DNA of 64,000 nt from Astropecten irregularis (taxonomy: Eukaryota > Echinodermata > Asteroidea > Paxillosida > Astropectinidae), in NCBI GenBank assembly GCA_963971285.1, contig OZ020252.1:10515662-10579661 (forward strand). Direction: 5' to 3'. Below the pieces are notes generated by a model. The model did not search any database and was not told the origin of the DNA. It saw nothing but the letters and a program-made list of their open reading frames with translations. Position numbers and translations under genes: made by a program. Positions 47,501 to 56,209 of the stretch are shown one piece after another (position 1 is the first letter of the stretch; every line of letters begins with the position of its first letter).

Positions 47501-50500
47501 AGTCAATTATCATTGTTTGTTTGGCAGTCAGAAGCAAAGAAACCACTCACATACTGCTACATCCCAAGGATCATTGAAGATACCAGCAGCACATTTTAAC
47601 ATCTTTTTACAAACTAACAATACTTCCCATCAAAAGTAGGAACAGATTATTATTTTATATCATTTTGTATTATCTCTGTATATAAGAATAAAGATGGACA
47701 TGAAGAATATTGCAATATCAAGTCTTGATCAAGTCTTGATCAAGTCTTCACATGATCATTTGAAGGCTTAATGGTAACTAAAAATGTTGGTTTTGGTCAA
47801 AGAAATGCAGACTTATGGGTACAAATATCAAAAAAGATATAGTAACAGTCATCATTCTGTGCAATTTCTAGTCCCATTATGGTGCCCACCCATTTTTTAT
47901 AAAAAAAAAAAACAGTGCAAAACGTGCACGGTATTTTCAAATCTATTCACGGGTGAGATGAAAACTGTTTTTTGGTCATTGTTTTTTTCTCATTTCTAGA
48001 TAAATACAGCATTTCAGGCAGAAATGTTTTAACGGTTTTTTAGCACTGTGACCATCTTTATACCCTGTAAGTTATGGGTATACATTTGTGAAGATTTCTG
48101 TTTTAGTGTGCTACTATACGTTTAAAAGTTAATAGTGTATTGCCATTTTATGGCCTATCTGCCGTCAACATTCAATTCAAATTTTAAATTGCTAATTTTA
48201 TTATTAGTTAACATGTTCATTCGATACATTACCCGGAATAAAAACACGCTAAAGGAAATTATAGCAGTCAAATGTAAATAAACATTTCACATAGAAAAAG
48301 TCTGTCTTACATTAATGCGAACGAAGTGCGAAGTACTTTTATTGAATGTTATTTACGTTCGTGAAATCAGAAATCTTGTTTTGTGAGTGATTTGTGATTT
48401 TAGCTCCACAAAAATAACTTTCCTATAATAACATGGGGATGCTCGAAGTTGTTTTCCTGCCTGAATACGAACAATTCATCTTCAAACAGGCATACGGATG
48501 TTGTCTCAAAAGACACCAGTTCTGTGAAGCAATTAAGCGTGTTAGATGAGTTCGTGCACATCTTTCATTATGGGAAATGTGAGCTACATAATTTCATATT
48601 CTTGGAAACGAAAGGTAAAGTAGAAACATACAGTGAGATATGATATGTAGTGGATGCTAGTGGCGAGTTAATAAGGGTATCGACTTTACTGTATGTTGCT
48701 CTCAAAATAATTTCTCATTGTTATAAACCATTGGGGGTCTGAACTTGGATAAAATCCCAATACACTGACGGCTAAGTCTAAGCTTTTACACGACTCCATC
48801 CAAGCTAATGTAATTGAAGGTGCTATCATACTTTGGTAGCATACCGAAACAGAAATCTTCACATATTTACCAGCCCTATAACTTAAAGGGTATAAAGATG
48901 GTGATGGTAGAAACATACCATTGAAATTGTTCTGACTGACATGAAATGCTGTATTTGTCCAGAAAAGAGTGAAAACAATGACCAAAAACTATTTTTTTCT
49001 TAGGAAGATAAATAAAATTCATGTGAAAAGATTTAAAAACTACCGTGGGCGTTTCAACTGTTTTCTCAAAAAGTGAGCACCGTGGGACTGAAATTTTCAC
49101 AGATGACTGTGACTGTATCTTCCCTGATATTTTTGCCCATGAATCTGTATTTCTTTGACAAAAACCAAAGTATGATACTACCTTTAATTTGTGTGCACAC
49201 TGTGTCTTAATTCATACGTAATGAACATCAATCACATTACCAAACCTTGTCATCATTTTGAAATATTTATTAACGTCTGGTATTTCAATATATTATTCAT
49301 TCTTAGAATGTTATTGATGTCCCTTGAAAAGACTAATTTGAATGAAATGAAATGTTATTCTTTCATGGAATGGCAAGCTTGAAGCCTACTTTGTTTAGAC
49401 AAAATGAGAGACTGAATTTATCCCTATTTTACAGTTTCATTTTTGTCCCTTTTTCCTAAGTTAGATCGGCTATGGTTAATATGAATAATTTTGGTAGAAA
49501 GCTTAATCACTTGTCGCCCGAATTAATAGAAATGTTGAGTGTGAAGTTCTTCACGTGATGGGGACTGGGGTCCATTTCACCAAAATCACCGTAACTAGCT
49601 ATCGATCGTAGGACTTATGATGCATTGCAGCCCTAGGTATAGGATATGCCCCCTAAGATGGGTTATCCTTCGTAACTCGAGCTACGATCGATCGTAGGGC
49701 TCCGTGAAGTAAATTTTAAGAAGCTCGGCAATCGATCGTAACTAGATTTACGAAGATAGGACATCGTAGCGGGTATAACCCACGTAGGGCTGCAATGCAT
49801 CGATAAGTCCTATACGATTGATAGTAAGTTACGAAGAGTTTGGTGAAATCGAACCCAGGTCACGCCTGCCATAGATAACTAACAAAACTACACAATAAAG
49901 CGGCTGATATTGTCGGTATAATTCACATAAAATGTGCACTTAGAATGGGGTGAATATACTTTGTTTTTTTCGTCAGAGAAATGCAAATTCATGGTCAATC
50001 TCGAGAAAGATGCAGTAACAGTCATCTGTGAAATTTCCAGTCCCATACGGTGCCCACTTTTTGAAAATACAGTGACAACGCCCACGGTAATTTAAAAATC
50101 TTTTCATAGGATTTTTAATCTTCCGAAGATCAAAATTGTTTTGGCTCAATTGGTTTGACTCTTTTCTGGATAAATGCAGCAATTCAGGCAGAAACATTAT
50201 AACGGTATGTTTCTACCATCACCATCTTTACACCCTGTAATAATTTATAGGTAAATCTGTGAAGATTTCTGTTTCGGTATGCTACCAAAGTATGATACTA
50301 ACTTTAAAGGAGTGTGCATTTTATTAATTTGAACAGTCTAAACGTTCCTACCTGTAGATAGCGTATTATCTTGCAGAGAGGCGTTCCAGCATGGAACTCA
50401 CCCATGTACTTATATATGATCTCAAATCCGCTGTTGATAATGCCTACCAACAAATCTGTAATATGATAAATATACAAACAAATCTTGATTTAGAGGAATA

Positions 50501-53500
50501 ACCAAGACAACGGCTGAATGGATTTAAAGGGCTAGCACATGATTAGCACAGGGGCCAATTTCATAGAACTGCTTAAGCACCAACATTTGATTAAGCACCA
50601 AAAACCATGGTAAATGAAATCAGTATGCCAGCCAAAACTCCTTGTGAATGTTATGCTCAGCAATCAACGGCCGAATACAAGTCCAAAGCAGTAAACATCA
50701 TATGAACATTTGGTTGGTAATCATGTTTGATCAATGAAGACTATTCGTGCTTTAATAAGCAAATGTTGTGCCTAAAAAGCAGCTCTATGAAATTGGCCTC
50801 AGATCACAAAACAGCATTTCAAACTTTGTCTTATCATGGCTATAAACGAAATAACACTTTAACGGGTTGTTTCAGTAATATATCATTTTACTTGAGTTAG
50901 GAGGGCCTGACGTTTCGATCCTAGATTCTGCTAGGATCGAAACGTCAGGCCCTCCTAACTGAATGAATATTTCATGTCATTATTTAGCATATTTTCAGTT
51001 GATGAGAAGTTTAAGTTTTCAGCACTTTATTGCTAAGTCTTGTATTAACAAAATTAATCATTGTTATATCTTTACTATGAAAATTGAATTTTTCTTCCTC
51101 ACAGGTAAACCCTTTTGCTTTATTGCTTTATAAGATATTTATTATCAAGATAATAAATCGCATTTTGAAGCTACTCAAACGGAAAGTACCTTCTAAACAC
51201 TTACAAACCAAGTGAGTTGTACCTGAATCGATGAATACTAAGTCTGATGATCTACAAGTCATGTATTATCATCTCGAAGGCGACAGTGCACTTTTCAGTT
51301 CAACATCTGGATGTAGCAGGTCGGACTACCTGAAGTACAAACCTGGGACCAATTTGATAGAGCTGCTAAGCACAAAAATTTGCTTACTACAAAAATGTCT
51401 TGCCCAATAAAACAAACCACCATTGGAAAATCCATTTGATATTCATGGTCAGCGAACAACAGCCAAAGAACAATCACAAGTGATACACAACACGTGGAAA
51501 TTTGGTTGTTAACCCTGTTTTTATCAAGACAGAAATGTCATGCTTAGCAAATTTTCGTGCTGAGCAGCCTTAATGAAATTGGCCCCTGAATACTTGTTGG
51601 TTGTACCTGTAAGAGTTTATTACCTGAGGCGGCCAGGTGCGCAACGAAGAAATTGAGTCTTGACTTCTTGTGTCTGATGATATAGACTGCCAGTAGCACC
51701 ATGGAGTTACCAATCACGTTCAGTGCAAGAAGCACCCACAAGACAATCAGCTGGAACTCCTATCATAGGAAGCAATGTATTAACAATAGGTGAATACACC
51801 ATTATGCAGGTGGTCATTATACGGTCACCTCACCCATTAGTCTAACCTATTGGTAGTTCCATTCACCAATACAGTCCAACAATGAGTATATGATTGAAAT
51901 GTCTTTGTTTCTTATACTGCTCCCAGCAGCCCCACACCTTTTTAATTAAGCCAACGGCCTGAGCTAAGCAGCTCTTTGAAATATCTCCACAATTTGACAG
52001 TCACACATCACGGATGCGCAATTCTGCTAGGGGGAAATTCATTTTTTGAAAGCACAGTTCCAGCATTTTACGTACTTTCCTCGACTTCTGGAAAATTTGA
52101 CACTAAGTATCACACTGTAGTTGGTGTCTTCCGATAAATTCGCATTTTAGAGTGTTTAAAGGTAATTTCATACTTTTTGTCAAAGAAATGCAGATTCATG
52201 GCCAACGATATCAATAAAGATACAGTAACAGTCATCTGTGAAATGTCCAGTCCCATACGGTGTCCAAGTATTTAGAAAACAGTGAAATACGCCCACGGTA
52301 TTTCTAAAAATCTTTTCAAAGGATTTTTGAAGATTTTTGAAGATCAAAATTGTTTTTTTGTTCATTGGTTTTACTCTATTCTTGATAATACAGCATTTCA
52401 GGCAGAAAATGTTAAATGTTTCTACCATCACTATTTCTATATCCTGTAAGTTACTGGTAAATATGTGCAGATTTCTGTATGCTACCAAAGTATGATAGTA
52501 CCTTTGTCGAGACAAAAAGTGGGTTTAGGTTTTGTCAAAAGATGACATGATAAAATTCCACAATATCTCCTTAAAATAATTGACTTTCTTTTAGTATAAT
52601 TTTTTTTTTTTAGGAATTTAAGTTTACCAAATAACTGTTTCCGGAGACCAAGAATAGAAAACCCACACATGCAAAAGTCGTCGATGATTAAACACCCACA
52701 AGCAACAGTCGTCAATATTTTGTTGTTAGCTCTGGATGTTATCAAATATTGATGCTGATCAAGAATGCCTGTCTCTGCGGAGCAAGACTTCTATTGTCCA
52801 TCTAATCTGTTTGTACGTGGGACTTGCCGTCTCAAGTTTCACTCATATCTTGGGACATCAATATCATTTTGTGAAGGCCTTTACTATCTGCATGATCAGG
52901 TTTGGAAGGAAAAGTCATAATCTTCGTTCTGAAGTTTGATTCTTGGTGAGAGAATGGTTTCATGTACTGGACGAAGTGTTTTTGTGCTATTAGGATCTTA
53001 TCATGGAAATAACTTGATGTGTTTTCACGGTAATGTGGCAGTTTGCTTGAAGCAAGATGATTTCCGGAGTTCAGGCCTCTTGCTTTATTAAGCCGCATGA
53101 GCTAAACATGAATCTACGGCAAACAAGTCACTCCTTTAAGTTTGTTTCAACAGTGGGATAACAAAAATGAAAAGTTGTGTGACTAGGATTCAAAGCTGGT
53201 TTGAGGATGACAACCGACCCGAAATAATTATGTTTTAGCAAGGATCACGGCTCGGATCAGCACATTTTGGTGAGTCGATGACTTGACGTTTCGAGCGGTG
53301 TGATTTGTCCGTCTTTGAATGGATGCGTTCGTTTAGCTTCCACGAGTCGACAAAGTCAATCTTGTCTCCTCTCTCTCTCTCGCTTGTTTTATGCAGTATA
53401 CTGCTGATCCACAGGTCAAGGCTGCTCCGTGGAAGCTAAACAAACTCACAAACTCATGCATTAGGCAGCTATCCCTTTTCATGAAGACGGACAGAGCGCA

Positions 53501-54517
53501 CTGTCCGAAACGTCAGGTCATCTACTCACCAGCAGTAACTTCCTCTCATAACCAGTCTTCTCTCCAAAGGCAGATTTCTATGTCACGTGGTTTTTACCCT
53601 CAAACCAGTTATATCAAAGTTGAGTAAGTTTAACACTGCGTCCCTTTTGAACAGTACCTTTCTGTTTCTAACCATCAAATGCATACCAATTTTAATCAGC
53701 CGTATATACGGTACAGCAGGCCAGAAAAGCAGTAGCGATGAAATTGACTTAACGCGTTTTTCTAATAAGTACATGTATCTGGTTTCTATCCGGATAAATA
53801 TTTACCGGCTAATAGCGGAGAAAAGTGGCAAACGGTCATTTTCTATTGCAATCAGCTTTCCGGATAATACTACATCGATCGGCACAACTTAAACTAATTT
53901 GCATGTTTGCCGGATAAAGCTGACCTAGGTCATGCATCAGGTCAAACGCTATACGTGAAAAGGCATACTGGTGCTTCCGTTTCTCTCCCGTATACACAGT
54001 CAGTTGGAACGATGTCGTTTTCTATTGCCGGTCTCCGGAAAGTTTCTTCGGCATTATCCTTCCCAAACTAGGATAAATACCCGCTAAAGTGTTCACTGAA
54101 TTATCCGGATAATGGAGGCGAACGTCATTTTTTATTGGCGAAAATTAATCTGTTTTCCGGTATATGCCGAAAAACGGATCGTATAGAAAAACGCCCATAT
54201 ACTTTAAGTCCTTTAAGTTTATAGGGGAGGCAATGGGCACTCAGTTTACTGAACAAAATGTCTCTGCTTTCTACTCCTGCAATTTCCAAGCGAAATCAAA
54301 ACAAACCATTTGCGAAGCCAAATGAACATTCTTTTCTTGAGCTTAAACAACTTACCTTATAAAATAGGAGTCTATTCTCGATTTCGGTCATGTCATCGGT
54401 TGTGTTTGGTGCGCCCTCTGTAGTCGACTCCATCCTATCTGCATTTGGCACTAATGAAACACCGCTTGCGTTGGGGAAGTTCAATAACTGTCCATAAACT
54501 GTCTGAGTCGTTGCCAT
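38306..54517 (-). CDS. NPS / CCAP / NG-peptide-type neuropeptide GPCR, nine coding exons, 434 aa
   Basis: A class A GPCR related to vertebrate neuropeptide S receptor, arthropod CCAP receptor and ambulacrarian NG-peptide receptor. CDS = complement(join(38306..38531, 41046..41238, 42926..43018, 44311..44458, 46231..46379, 47261..47354, 50352..50455, 51624..51759, 54356..54517)); total 1305 nt, in frame throughout. Seen: N-glycosylation sequons at Asn16 and Asn38; GN in TM1 (71-72); AASDLLVG in TM2 (Asp100); EFHAGTPLCK with Cys127; TM3 ending SLDRFFAI (Asp-Arg-Phe, not Asp-Arg-Tyr); PMDFSGS; TM4 Trp177; Cys202 in loop 2; Pro229 in TM5; GLIPKAKRKTLKMT before TM6; CWCPF (300-304); IQNLPYLSSAVNPFIY in TM7; Cys374-Cys375 as likely palmitoylation site. 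The HAG, MxFSGS, IPKAK..TxKMT and IQNLPxLxSAxNPxIY blocks place it in this family. All introns are GT-AG except intron 5 (GC-AG). The start is the only ATG giving a normal extracellular N-terminus. Which of the NPSR, CCAPR or NG-receptor lineages it joins needs a tree. Confidence 0.92.
38618..39109. repeat. Family K, TA-flanked mariner-like MITE in intron 8
   Basis: TA-CAGGGCGAGTCCAAAAGAAC at the left and GTTCTTTTTGACTCACCTTG-TA at the right. The interior is also largely palindromic (AGCACTCTCTCCTGCTTATT and its inverse), so it could fold into a long hairpin. The TA flanks and CAGGG termini fit Tc1/mariner-type non-autonomous elements. Confidence 0.8.
39531..40014. repeat. Inverted-repeat element in intron 8 (family Q)
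   Basis: AAAAAAAGTTCTGCAACTCA then AGTTTGA at the left is mirrored by TCAAACTTGAGTTGCAGAAC and TTTTTTT at the right. A second inner pair (GAAATGTTGCAAAA / TTTTGCAACATTTC) lies inside. One copy in the window. Confidence 0.8.
41046..41238 (-). CDS. NPSR/CCAPR-type receptor exon 8 (TM6, ECL3, TM7)
   Basis: Acceptor TTGTTTCAG|CTTTTATTC, donor CTCAG|GTAAGG, phase 2. 193 nt with CWCPF and NPFIY. If the intron is retained the frame ends at once (CTC AGG TAA), giving a receptor ending ..CQELR. Confidence 0.9.
41363..41651. repeat. Family L element in intron 8/exon 8 flank
   Basis: CAGGCGCGGTTCTAGAGCC at the left and GTAGAACTGCGCCTG at the right, with G-rich runs inside as in the copy at 6546-6882. 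It sits about 125 bp upstream of the exon 8 acceptor, in intron 7. Confidence 0.8.
41860..42286. repeat. Family P TTAA-type MITE in intron 7
   Basis: TTAA-AGGTTCACTGTAATAAAA at the left and its perfect inverse TTTTATTACAGTGAACCT-TTAA at the right; 427 bp. The interior is unrelated to families A-C. A CRE palindrome (TGACGTCA) lies at 42055-42062. Confidence 0.88.
42650..42873. repeat. Family E-related inverted-repeat element in intron 7
   Basis: CATAGGGCCTTTACGAAACT then AGGCTTGAGGCTAGGCTT at the left; the right end is the inverse. The arms are about 40 bp. It ends about 53 bp from exon 7. Confidence 0.8.
42926..43018 (-). CDS. NPSR/CCAPR-type receptor exon 7 (ICL3, start of TM6)
   Basis: Acceptor TTTTAATTACAG|GCTCT, donor TCGTTG|GTATGT. 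93 nt, encodes SKEMKHRASSRGLIPKAKRK then TLKMTVCIIV. Confidence 0.9.
44158..44302. repeat. Family G hairpin next to exon 6 donor (intron 6)
   Basis: GGGAGACTTTTGAAGGGTCG, GTCTTGAGTCAACAGCGCAC, GCGC... on the left is mirrored on the right, ending CTCCAAAAGTCTCCC. The stem contains alternating purine-pyrimidine GTGCGTGCGCGTGCGC. The right arm ends about 8 bp from the splice donor at 44310-44309. Confidence 0.85.
44311..44458 (-). CDS. NPSR/CCAPR-type receptor exon 6 (TM5, start of ICL3)
   Basis: Acceptor TTTCCACAG|GTTTAC, donor AAAACTG|GTAAGTT. 148 nt, encodes VYTLYVVSGFFYIPLIVISA to VKGSKT. A family B MITE terminus lies 38 bp upstream and a hairpin begins about 8 bp downstream. Confidence 0.9.
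44497..44852 (+). repeat. Family B TTAA-type MITE in intron 5
   Basis: TTAA-AGGGATGGTACAGAATTGG at the left and CTGTACCATCCCTTA at the right. Its left edge is 38 bp from the exon 6 acceptor, so the branch point of intron 5 probably lies in or beside the element. Confidence 0.88.
44851..45208 (+). repeat. Family C MITE in intron 5, abutting family B
   Basis: Starts ACAATACTGAATTGGTAAC and ends TTCCAATCATGAATATAAC, with GATCTCGGGGTAAGATC and CAGATGTCCGATTGAGCTC inside. Confidence 0.75.
45215..45312. repeat. Family H stem-loop in intron 5, degenerate
   Basis: GAGTAAGGAGGACCTGACG and GATCCTGCTAGGATAGAAAC, CAGACCCTCATTAATTCCAAG: the usual order with mismatches. Confidence 0.65.
45543..45692. repeat. 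Family G hairpin in intron 5
   Basis: GAATGGGAGACTTTGGAGAA, CCGGTCTTCAAGTCAACAGC, GCACGCGCACGCAC on the left and the inverse on the right ending AAGTCCCCCATTC. The stem is rich in alternating CG/CA (Z-DNA prone). Same family as 44158-44302. Confidence 0.85.
45729..45992. repeat. Family I-like element in intron 5
   Basis: CAGGGACCAATTTCACGGAC at the left and CATGAAATTGGCTCCCGG at the right; interior blocks match 51348-51590 in reverse orientation. Confidence 0.75.
46004..46217. repeat. Family E element in intron 5 abutting the GC donor
   Basis: AAAGGCCTTTTCCAAACCTC, CTGTCATCCATATACTGAAA, TTTTGATACACATTATTTG and GGAGCC/GAGCCT hexamers up to about 46217. The closing terminus is missing. The GC donor of exon 5 lies at 46230-46229. 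Confidence 0.75.
46231..46379 (-). CDS. NPSR/CCAPR-type receptor exon 5 (TM4, ECL2); GC donor
   Basis: Acceptor TTTTATAAG|GCAAGAGAG, donor TACAAG|GCAAGT. 149 nt, residues 167-215 plus the two bases completing Gly166. Includes the loop cysteine Cys202 and SWQYK. Phase 0 at the GC donor joins correctly to VYTLY of exon 6; the nearest GT (four bases further on) would break the frame. Confidence 0.88.
46587..47017. repeat. TA-flanked MITE with CAGGGTGTCC termini, intron 4
   Basis: TA-CAGGGTGTCCCAGAAAAAAC then GCAACACTT at the left and the inverse GTTGCGTTTTTTTGGACACC..CTG-TA at the right. The interior is mostly palindromic, with a repeated CACCATGTAGAATTT/AAATTCTACATGGTG pair. Typical of mariner-type hairpin MITEs. 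Confidence 0.88.
47261..47354 (-). CDS. NPSR/CCAPR-type receptor exon 4 (TM3, ICL2)
   Basis: Acceptor TTTCTTGCAG|GCCTAC, donor GAAGTG|GTGAGG. 94 nt. Contains the Asp-Arg-Phe at the end of TM3 and PMDFSGS. Confidence 0.9.
47407..47482 (-). pseudogene. tRNA-like sequence in intron 3
   Basis: On the minus strand it reads GGCTGGA-TA-TCTCAGTTGGCA.. and ends TTCGAATCCCGC-TCCAGTC. The seven acceptor pairs form (one G-T), and a D arm with AGTTGG and a T loop TTCGAAT are present. The anticodon arm does not close to a seven-base loop (AGCGG..CCGCT encloses ten) and the T stem has a mismatch. More likely a tRNA pseudogene or tRNA-derived SINE head than a working tRNA. Confidence 0.55.
47770..48126 (+). 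repeat. Family A MITE in intron 3, diverged
   Basis: AAAGAAATGCAGACTTATGG, TATGGTGCCCACCC and CATTTCAGGCAGAAATG modules, but both termini are degraded. Confidence 0.7.
48816..49188 (-). repeat. Family A TTAA-type MITE in intron 3
   Basis: AAGGTGCTATCATACTTTGG at the left and ACCAAAGTATGATACTACCT-TTAA at the right with all modules. Confidence 0.85.
49189..49563. other. Intron 3, unique part
   Basis: AT-rich; nothing recognised. Confidence 0.5.
49568..49858. repeat. Two family D MITEs head to head in intron 3
   Basis: The first copy (49568-about 49712) runs GGGTCCATTTCACCAAAATC to CGATCGTAGGGCTCCGTGAAG; the second (about 49720-49858) runs CAATCGATCGTAACTAG to GGTGAAATCGAACCC in inverted order. 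About 10 bp lie between them. Confidence 0.8.
49940..50308 (+). repeat. Family A MITE in intron 3, 43 bp from exon 3
   Basis: GGGTGAATATACTTTG at the degraded left end, GTCCCATACGGTGCCCAC inside, ACCAAAGTATGATACTAACT-TTAA at the right. The right end is about 43 bp downstream, in gene orientation, of the exon 3 donor. Confidence 0.8.
50352..50455 (-). CDS. NPSR/CCAPR-type receptor exon 3 (TM2, ECL1, start of TM3)
   Basis: Acceptor CATATTACAG|ATTTG, donor CTACAG|GTAGGA. 104 nt, completes Asp100 and encodes LLVGIINSGF through CKIIRYLQ with the TM3 cysteine. Confidence 0.9.
50551..50812. repeat. Family I element, intact, intron 2
   Basis: GGGGCCAATTTCATAGAACT then GCTTAAGCACC at the left; AGCAGCTCTATGAAATTGGCC at the right (inverted ends). 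262 bp. It serves as reference for the interrupted copies at 17043 and 29165. Confidence 0.85.
50889..50963. repeat. Family H stem-loop, perfect, intron 2
   Basis: AGTTAGGAGGGCCTGACGTT then TCGATCCTAG is mirrored exactly by CTAGGATCGAAACGTCAGGC then CCTCCTAACT, with a loop of only a few bases. Confidence 0.9.
51348..51592. repeat. Family I-like element, intron 2, close to exon 2
   Basis: GGGACCAATTTGATAGAGCT at the left and TTAATGAAATTGGCCCCTG at the right. It ends about 32 bp from the exon 2 donor (51623-51622). Confidence 0.75.
51624..51759 (-). CDS. NPSR/CCAPR-type receptor exon 2 (TM1, start of TM2)
   Basis: Acceptor ATGATAG|GAGTTCC, donor CCTCAG|GTAATA. 136 nt, encodes EFQLIVLWVLLALNVIGNSM through HLAAS, ending in phase 1. 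Confidence 0.9.
51760..52156. other. Intron 1, unique part
   Basis: Nothing recognised apart from the acceptor of exon 2. Confidence 0.5.
52157..52507 (+). repeat. Family A TTAA-type MITE in intron 1
   Basis: TTAA-AGGTAATTTCATACTTTTT at the left, ACCAAAGTATGATAGTACCTTT at the right. Confidence 0.85.
52508..53261. other. Intron 1, unique part
   Basis: No repeat family or exon recognised. Confidence 0.5.
53262..53545. repeat. Inverted-repeat element with GACGTTTCG arms, intron 1
   Basis: GGTGAGTCGATGACTTGACG then TTTCGAGCG at the left is mirrored by CGAAACGTCAGGTCATCTAC then TCACC at the right. Inner pairs include TTTAGCTTCCACG / CGTGGAAGCTAAA. A (CT)n run lies at about 53370-53383. Confidence 0.75.
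53750..54196. repeat. Possible element with GCGTTTTTCTA ends, intron 1
   Basis: ACGCGTTTTTCTAATAAG at the left and GTATAGAAAAACGCCC at the right are approximate inverse repeats. The interior repeats CCGGATAA and TTTTCTATTG/TTTTTTATTGGC blocks on both sides. Confidence 0.5.
54356..54517 (-). CDS. NPSR/CCAPR-type receptor exon 1 (extracellular N-terminus)
   Basis: Encodes residues 1-54, hydrophilic with two sequons and no signal peptide. The donor is ATAAG|GTAAGT, phase 0. Confidence 0.85.
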
Positions 54518-54863
54518 ATTCGACTGAATTCAAGGAACTTCAAACGCTGTCCTTTTTTATATTGTGTGAAGAGCAGACGCTGGAACTGCAGTCTCAAGTA
54601 TCCCGATGCATCATCAAGTTTTGTTGACTTAAGCTGCTCATCCGCTTTGTACACCGTAGGATTTCATCTGATGCTCAGATTTTCTACAATACAAAATCAA
54701 TATTGGAAAGTTCATAATACAAGTAAAGGAGTTAGTAAGGCTTACTAGCAAACAGCGACCATAATCCGTTCGGACTGGACTCAATTTTAAGTGGGACGAT
54801 GCTTAAATTTCATAGTGGGTAAATTTTACCGCCGTTCGCACTAACTTTTTGAGCCGGGAAAGT

Positions 54864-55246
54864 TAAAGGGATGGTACAGAACTGGTTTTTGCGACAAACC
54901 CGTTGCTGACAGTGAAAGCACATTATGTAATCCATCATATACCTTAACTGACAAACCTGTACGGAAGTTTGAGGTCAATCAGCCATCTGGGTCACGAGAA
55001 AATAGTGAAAACCCGTGTACAGAGAACTGTACACATGTCAACGAATGAATAAAACGCTTCGAAGCGATTTATTCCAATCGGAAAATAGTTTCATTTATTT
55101 CTCAACAAATATGGCATTTCAGACAAAAACATTTCATGGGATGTTTTCTCCTATCGTCACCATTATACTGTGTAAGTTTTATGTGAATCTGTGATCATGA
55201 AGTGTATTTTGTCTTACCAATTCTGTACCCTCCCTTTAAGCGAGAC
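54864..55246 (-). repeat. Family B TTAA-type MITE, 5' flank of second receptor
   Basis: TTAA-AGGGATGGTACAGAACTGG at the left and ACCAATTCTGTACCCTCCCT-TTAA at the right, interior in reverse orientation relative to 32399. It begins about 350 bp upstream of the start codon at 54517 and could lie in the 5' UTR or promoter. Confidence 0.88.
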
Positions 55247-55369
55247 CGTGGTTAGGGACTTATGTGGGGAAATGCGTGTAATGTTTGAGGTTACATAATG
55301 GCCCCGAAAACCTCGAAATCATGCGAGTTGCAATTGTCGCACATCAATGCCCAATATATCAAATACATG

Positions 55370-55742
55370 TAATAATAATATAGCGGACATTTATATTGCG
55401 CAGCTACTATTTGAATATACTCCACTGCGCATTACAAATTGTATTATTATCCCTGGTCACCGGGTTATAATTTACATTCCTGAAACCATCTCAACTCCCT
55501 GTGGAGCATACAGCCCTGGCTACTGTAAGGTGCACAGAGGCTAATCTGTGACCACAAAGCCATCTCTACCCTCGCAGGTACCCATTTACACCTGGGTGAA
55601 GAGGAGCAATAGGGCCTATGTGACAAAGCGTCTTGCCCAAGGATGCAAGCACTACTGGCCCATGGCTGGATTCGAACCCTCAATCTGTAGATTGACCACA
55701 AAACCTTAGGTACGATACGCAAGATCAATAGGCTACAGCACT
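55370..55742 (+). repeat. Family M dispersed repeat (possible SINE)
   Basis: GCCATCTCTACCCTCGCAGG, TACACCTGGGTGAAGAGGAG, GCGTCTTGCCCAAGGATG and GGCTGGATTCGAACCCTCAA. Second copy of the repeat at 18930-19257. Confidence 0.65.
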
Positions 55743-55963
55743 CCACTTTCTGAAGAAGGAACGCATCATGCACAGATAAACATTGTGTGCATGGAGACCC
55801 ATCGTGACAGCAGACAGTCAGCGAAGGCAACCATTTTCAGTAAATTTAGGTTAATACGATTCATTTTTCCAATTTCCCCATACATTCTAGATATTGTCTA
55901 TTGATTTTGAGACGAAGTCAAGATTTTGTTTGTCTGATCTAAACCTCGTTGATTAAATACTAT

Positions 55964-56177
55964 GAGGGTTTACGAAACGGAGGCCCAGGTTCAGGCTCAG
56001 GCTCCATTTCGTGAATCCATTCTAAAACAATGGGTTTCAAAATAGAAGTAGATTCTCTGGTTTGAAAAGGAAACAAAGCTTCAGCTTCAATGAAAAACCA
56101 CAATCTATAGCCACAAACTGAGCAAGTGCCTGTGCCTGAGCCCGAGCCTGAGCTTCCGTATCGTAAACGCCCTATTT
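55964..56177. repeat. Family E element with GAGCCT-type hexamers
   Basis: GGGTTTACGAAACGGAGGCC, CAGGTTCAGGCTCAGGCTCC at the left; GAGCCCGAGCCTGAGCTTCC and GTATCGTAAACGCCC at the right; interior GAAAAACCACAATC shared with 33612. Confidence 0.8.
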
Positions 56178-56190
56178 TGATCTATTCATA

Positions 56191-56209
56191 TGACGTCATC
56201 TTGACGTCA
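56191..56209. promoter_or_regulatory. Paired CRE palindromes
   Basis: Two exact TGACGTCA octamers, at 56191-56198 and 56202-56209, separated by 3 bp (11 bp centre to centre, about one helical turn). They lie about 1.7 kb upstream of the second receptor's start codon. Confidence 0.4.
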
